Shown here in pieces: positions 9,015 through 12,500 of a stretch of 12,500 nt of DNA; within the stretch, counting starts at the first letter, position 1, and every line of letters begins with the position of its first letter. Under the pieces are notes generated by a model that saw nothing but the letters and a program-made list of their open reading frames with translations, did not search any database and had not been told where the DNA came from. A program made the position numbers and the translations under genes. The stretch is from Trachelipus rathkii (lineage: Eukaryota; Arthropoda; Malacostraca; Isopoda; Trachelipodidae), in assembly GCA_015478945.1 (NCBI GenBank), contig JABUQX010057011.1:30001-42500 (forward strand). Reading direction: 5' to 3'.

Positions 9015-9272
9015 TTATTTAAAAATGAATTTATTAGAATATTGATATGTTGTGGTGTAGGAAAATAAGTTGCTCTCCATGTTGTGGTCTCCATGCTGTG
9101 GAGTTAAACGTGATCTCTTATCTTCAAACACGTTACCCGCTTCTGAAAAAAAACTTTTTAAAAAAATGCTTTTCTGAAAAGAGCTTTTTAAACTTGAAGA
9201 CCGTAGAACTTTATCGTATATCTTCCTATTTTTACTTAATAAATTTATTGATCCGCTTATCCAAATTTTGGC
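9015..9272 (-). pseudogene. hAT transposase C-terminus (dimerisation region), truncated
   Basis: A stop-free minus-strand frame of about 85 codons ends with a TAA at 9015-9017. Its key segment is FFSEAGNVFEDKRSRLTP (about 9152-9098), which matches the C-terminal dimerisation signature of hAT transposases, (E)R.FS.AG.....KR.RL.P. The downstream NMESNLFSY would correspond to the final strand/helix in altered form. Upstream of FFSEAG the usual PATS..SER is not preserved. Instead a Lys/Ser/Phe-rich run looks like a duplication of the same DNA, with two near-copies of TTTAAAAAG...TTTTCAGAA. The frame is closed at its 5' side by a stop at 9273-9275. It lies inside the 5882-10220 unit with hAT-type ends and supports that assignment, but the rest of the transposase is missing. 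Confidence 0.7.
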
Positions 9273-9352
9273 TTACAGAAAACTAAGAGCTCACAGTATG
9301 GATATGTCAAGATGCCAGATACTTCTAGAGAGACTCCACTTGTTAATGAAAC

Positions 9353-10076
9353 GGGGAGGATATCATATTTGAGATTTTGGGACCCCAATTTCAGCCCCCA
9401 CCTAAAAAACACATAAAATTCTTAAATTTCAGACAATTTTGATGGGGAAAAAAAGCAAACCGCAACTTTTTCTGACCTCTAGAACGTCATTTTCGGGTGT
9501 TTTTATGTGTCTGTAGTCATTATTTCGGCGTTTTCATTTTTTTTATTAACAATAATTTTTTTTGACATTTTTTTCGTATCACTCTCAATGTTTTTTCAAA
9601 AATGACCTTCAAACTTGAAAATATAACATAGATGGTCTCTTACGCCTCAAAATGCCACATAGAATGTTTTTGGATTTTTGGAAAATTGTGCTCAGGAACT
9701 AAAAAAAAAAAAAAGTAGGTTTGGAAATTCGACATTGCTGAGCACAATTTTCCAAAATTCAAAAAACTTCTATGTGCATTTTGTGCGTAATAGACCCATC
9801 TATGTATATTTCAAGTTTGAAGTCATTTCGAAAAAATTGTAGGAAGTTGATACGAAAAAATGTCAAAAAAATTAGGTTTGGAAAAAATGAAAACGCCGAA
9901 ACAATGACTACAGACATAGAAAAACACCCGAAAAGTGAACGTCTAGATGTTCAGAAAAAGCTGCGGTTTGCTTTTTTTTCGCCATCAAAATTGTCTGAAA
10001 ATTAAGAATTTCATGTCCATTTTTAGGTGGGGGCTAAAATGGGGTCCCAAAATCTCAAATATTGGATCCTCCCCTT
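9353..10076. mobile_element. Fold-back element with roughly 345-bp inverted arms
   Basis: The left arm (9353-9705) and right arm (about 9730-10076) are inverted copies at high similarity. Shared words in order are GGGGAGGAT, TTTGAGATTTTGGGACCCC, GCCCCCACCTAAAAA, CAGACAATTTTGATGG, AGCAAACCGCA, TTCGGGTGTTTTT, TGTCTGTAGTCATT, TTTCGGCGTTTTCATTTTTT and TTGGAAAATTGTGCTCAG. They are separated by a short A-rich loop. The short open frames in it (for example 9772-10005, plus) look like chance readings of the arm. It is a MITE-like or fold-back element nested in the hAT-bounded unit. The inverted match may extend outward to CTTG (about 9339) and CAAG (about 10091); I could not fix a target duplication. 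Confidence 0.85.
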
Positions 10077-10220
10077 ATTAATTAATCAAACAAGCTTTAA
10101 GTAGAATATGTAAGTTGTAGCGGAAGTCAAAAAGTTCCGGTTCCGGCCGGAACTTTTCCAAGGTTCCGGAAAGTTCCGGTTCCGGCCGGAACCAAAAATT
10201 CTGGTTCCGGTACATCCCTA

Positions 10221-10354
10221 ATATAATATAATTATATATTGAAATATATATATATATTATATTATATATATATATTATTATATAGATTTGATATATATAT
10301 ATATATATTAAATATACATAAATATAATATATATATATAATTAATATATATAAA
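10221..10354. repeat. (AT)n tract between the hAT-like unit and the next palindromic element
   Basis: Imperfect alternating A/T sequence directly abutting CATCCCTA on its left and the TATAGCGGTCACC end on its right. Confidence 0.9.
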
Positions 10355-10683
10355 TATAGCGGTCACCATCAAGAGCCACAATCCATATCTCAATAACTAC
10401 AATAGCTACAGCGAAAAAGGAATACATTGCTGGAAACCTGGCTAAAATTTATTCCGAAAAAAAAACTTAAAAAAAACAAAAAATATCACTAGAAAACTAC
10501 AAAAGCTACAGAGAAATGGAATACATTTTTGTTAATCGTTTGTAAGAATTTTGTTTAGGAAAATTAAAAAAATAAAAAAATAAAAAAAAAAAAACAAAAA
10601 TTGGCAATTTTTTTTTTGGGGGGGGGGGTGCTGGGACATAGTATATATATATATATTATTTGTAAAGGTATTACACGGCAATT

Positions 10684-10920
10684 TAGGGGGCTCGAGCCGA
10701 CGGGGAACACAGGGGGGGACGTTTTCCATACCCCGTAGGGGAGGGGCGGAGGAACCCCCGCGACCCCCAAATACCAAAGAGCGGGGGTTCCGGAGACCCT
10801 CCCCGGAGGGGGGGAATTAGTCCTACCCCGTAGTTCCCCGGAAGGCCGAGAGACCCCGACTCCTGCCATCGGTGCGGTATACCCTTGGGGTATTCTTTAG
10901 TTAAAAAAAAAGCAAAATTT
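10684..10920. repeat. GC-rich dispersed repeat, copy 1, with an internal 95-bp duplication
   Basis: It opens with GGGGCTCGAGCCGACGG and GGGGGGGACG, and closes with GGCCGAGAGACCCCGACTC, ATCG and GTATTCTTTAGTT. Copy 2 at 12323-12470 has the same order of words. Copy 1 has about 95 extra bases because TACCCCGTAG and its surroundings occur twice, at 10729 and 10824. Minus-strand Pro/Gly-rich open frames across it (10532-10777 and 10564-10869) are composition artefacts. Confidence 0.75.
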
Positions 10921-11115
10921 AATAGAAAGTCTATTTATTTTAACGAGTAACCAATAAAAGGTCTCTAAATAGGCTTCTAATCATATTACTATAATTATTA
11001 ACAATAATTTTTTTTATTTTTTTTTATTTTTTTTTACATTTTCCTAATTCAAAATTTTACCAGGATTCCAAAAATGTATTCCTTTTCGCTGTAGCTATTG
11101 TAGTTTTTGAGATAT

Positions 11116-11117
<2 letters not shown>

Positions 11118-11154
<37 letters not shown>
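11118..11154. repeat. Poly-T tract of 37 bases within the right arm
   Basis: Uninterrupted T run between the two motif copies of the right arm. The corresponding place in the left arm (about 10452-10475) has A-rich sequence, as expected for inverted arms, but shorter. Confidence 0.95.
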
Positions 11155-11256
11155 CCCGCACTAAAATTGGACCAGCATTCCAGCAATGTATTCCTTTTCC
11201 CGGTAGCTGTTGTAGTTTTTTGAGATATGGATTGTGGCTCTTTCTATAGGCTCACC

Positions 11257-11402
11257 TATATATATATATTATATATATATATATCTATATATACTATATA
11301 TATATTATAATAATATATATTAAATATATATAATATAAATTTAATATTTTATATATTATTTATATATAATATATATATAGTATTATTATAATATATATTT
11401 TA
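11257..11402. repeat. (AT)n tract right of the palindromic element
   Basis: Imperfect alternating A/T. It is followed by a pyrimidine-rich patch (11403-11450) and a G-rich patch (11507-11528) without recognisable function. Confidence 0.9.
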
Positions 11403-11596
11403 TTTCTCTTTGTCTATCTCTCCCCAGTTATTCCCCCCTCTTTCTCTCTCTCCATGTTTTTATTCCCCTTAACTGAATGTATGATTTGAAAGAATTGTCG
11501 AAGTGGGCTGGGGGGCCGGGGGGGGGGTGGATAGGTGAAGGAGGAGACCCAAACCGTTATTGTACATAATCACGTCTGAAGTGAATGATTTAATTA

Positions 11597-11597
<1 letters not shown>

Positions 11598-11660
<63 letters not shown>
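11598..11660. repeat. (ATT)n microsatellite
   Basis: About 63 bases of perfect ATT repeat. The next 150 bases (11661-11814) show nothing recognisable. Confidence 0.95.
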
Positions 11661-11815
11661 GATTATCTTATTAATTATTATTATTTTAGAAAGGTTTTAG
11701 ATAATTGGTAATGAATTTTTAATTTAAAATTTTGGATTTTTTGTTCCTCATAGGAGGATGATTGTATGTAAATGTGATGGTAATAATAATTTTAAAAGCT
11801 CTTTCGGTAATGTAT

Positions 11816-11828
11816 ATTATTATTATTA

Positions 11829-11861
<33 letters not shown>
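11816..11861. repeat. (ATT)n microsatellite
   Basis: About 46 bases of ATT repeat with one C interruption. Confidence 0.95.
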
Positions 11862-11862
<1 letters not shown>

Positions 11863-11906
11863 TTCCACAATCTTTTGTATTACTGTGTATAACTTTTCTT
11901 TTGTGA

Positions 11907-11948
11907 TTATATATATATATATATTATATATATATATATAATATATGT

Positions 11949-11997
<49 letters not shown>

Positions 11998-12014
11998 TAT
12001 ATATATTATATATA
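11907..12014. repeat. (AT)n tract
   Basis: Imperfect alternating A/T directly preceding the partial second copy of the palindromic element family. Confidence 0.95.
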
Positions 12015-12470
12015 AGGGCCAGCATCCTTAAGAGTTTCAGGCATGTAACTTAGAAAACTATAACATCTACAGGAAAATAAATAACATTTTTGATTTCAGC
12101 AAGTAATTTCATTGAAGAAACTTAAAAAAAATCTAATTTTAATTCTAATATTTATTAATAATCTTCTTCAAATATTAGTAAAAATCTTAGACCTGAAATA
12201 GTGCACGCTCTGATTGACCTTGAAACGCTGCATTAGTCCGACATTGAGCAAAAAGTTGCCACAGTACCATTATTTTTTTTAACTCTTTGGAGAAAAATTA
12301 TTTTTTCTTTTTTATATCCTTTTAGGGGTTCGAGCCGACGGAGGGACCGAGGGGGGGGACGAAGTCCTCCCCCGTCGCCCCCCGGTAGGGCCGAAGAAAC
12401 CCCGACTCTAATCGCATCGTTCTTGTTTACCTCGTAGGTATTCCTCTAGTTTTAAAAACAAATGCAAACA
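12015..12470 (+). mobile_element. Diverged partial copy of the 10355-11260 element family
   Basis: After an (AT)n edge, AGAAAACTATAACATCTACAG and a following ATAACATTTTTG (about 12050-12091) resemble AGAAAACTACAAAAGCTACAG and ATACATTTTTG of copy 1 (about 10491-10530). The GC-rich block at 12323-12470 then matches copy 1's block at 10684-10920 in the same orientation. The roughly 200 bases between are AT-rich and not clearly alignable. If a right arm exists it lies beyond the window end. Confidence 0.55.
12323..12470. repeat. GC-rich dispersed repeat, copy 2
   Basis: It reads GGGGTTCGAGCCGACGG, GGGGGGGGACG, GTCCTCCCCCGTCG, GGGCCGAAGAAACCCCGACTC, ATCGCATCG and GGTATTCCTCTAGTT, the same order as copy 1 but without its 95-bp duplication. 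Confidence 0.75.
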
Positions 12471-12500
12471 TTTGGGCATCCTTTGGGCGTGCTCATTCGG

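Larger units (their letters stand above)
10355..11260. mobile_element. Palindromic element with repeated arms and a GC-rich core
   Basis: The left arm (10355 to about 10560) and right arm (about 11040-11260) are inverted copies. AGAGCCACAATCCATATCTC at the left reappears reversed as GAGATATGGATTGTGGCTCT at the right. Each arm also holds two copies of a word close to ACTACAATAGCTACAGCGAA followed by GGAATACATT (left about 10397 and 10497; right about 11081 and 11185). Both sides are (AT)n, so a TA-type or longer target duplication cannot be read. No transposase is encoded, so it is non-autonomous if it is a DNA transposon. A GC-rich block (10684-10920), a G11 run and a small (AT)n lie between the arms. 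Confidence 0.75.

Noticed and set aside
10532..10869. Pro/Gly-rich minus-strand open frames over the GC-rich block
   Set aside because: They follow the composition of a dispersed GC-rich repeat that also occurs at 12323 without a matching frame.
11403..11530. Pyrimidine tract followed by G-rich sequence as an intron end or promoter
   Set aside because: No adjoining exon or conserved signal; it looks like simple sequence.
12325..12340. GGTTCGAGCC resembling a tRNA-type B box, suggesting a tRNA gene or SINE
   Set aside because: No A box at a suitable distance, no cloverleaf, and the other copy of the repeat reads GCTCGAGCC at this place.

Overview
This window reads as transposon-packed, AT-rich intergenic DNA from a eukaryote, most likely an invertebrate animal. 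It has long (AT)n and (ATT)n microsatellites, long poly-T tracts, no dense coding, and decayed pieces of several animal transposon families (Tc1, hAT, a LINE-type retrotransposon, an LTR-retrotransposon integrase). A crustacean or another arthropod would fit such microsatellite density, but the sequence does not prove the phylum. I see no intact cellular gene, rRNA, tRNA or CRISPR array, and no bacterial-style operon.

Layout. 1-614: mostly featureless, with one short stretch open on both strands. 615-1055: 3' half of a dead Tc1 transposase, minus strand, with a DD34E-type spacing. 1748-2121: an (AT)n block and a 90-bp tandem repeat. 2130-2480: a dead LINE reverse-transcriptase fragment abutting the DNA-binding end of a second Tc1 transposase (2480-2740). 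2959-5430: a non-autonomous hAT-like element with GC-rich ends and a perfect 8-bp target duplication (GTTAGGGG). It holds (AT)n arms and an inner fold-back unit. 5882-10220: a second hAT-like unit bounded by TAGGGATGTACC inverted ends with clustered copies of a GGTTCCGGCCGGAACC palindrome. It encloses poly-T and (ATT)n tracts, a decayed gene of a multicopy invertebrate family with transposase-like features, an LTR-retrotransposon integrase tail, the C-terminus of a hAT transposase and a 0.7-kb fold-back element. 10355-11260: another palindromic element carrying a GC-rich block. A diverged partial copy of that family lies at 12015-12470 and reaches towards the window edge.

Nothing here appears to work together as a functional system. 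The story is nested insertion and decay, with many elements sitting inside or beside (AT)n tracts. The most informative points are the 8-bp target duplication, the composite 4.3-kb hAT-bounded unit, and the repeated link between palindromic elements and AT microsatellites.
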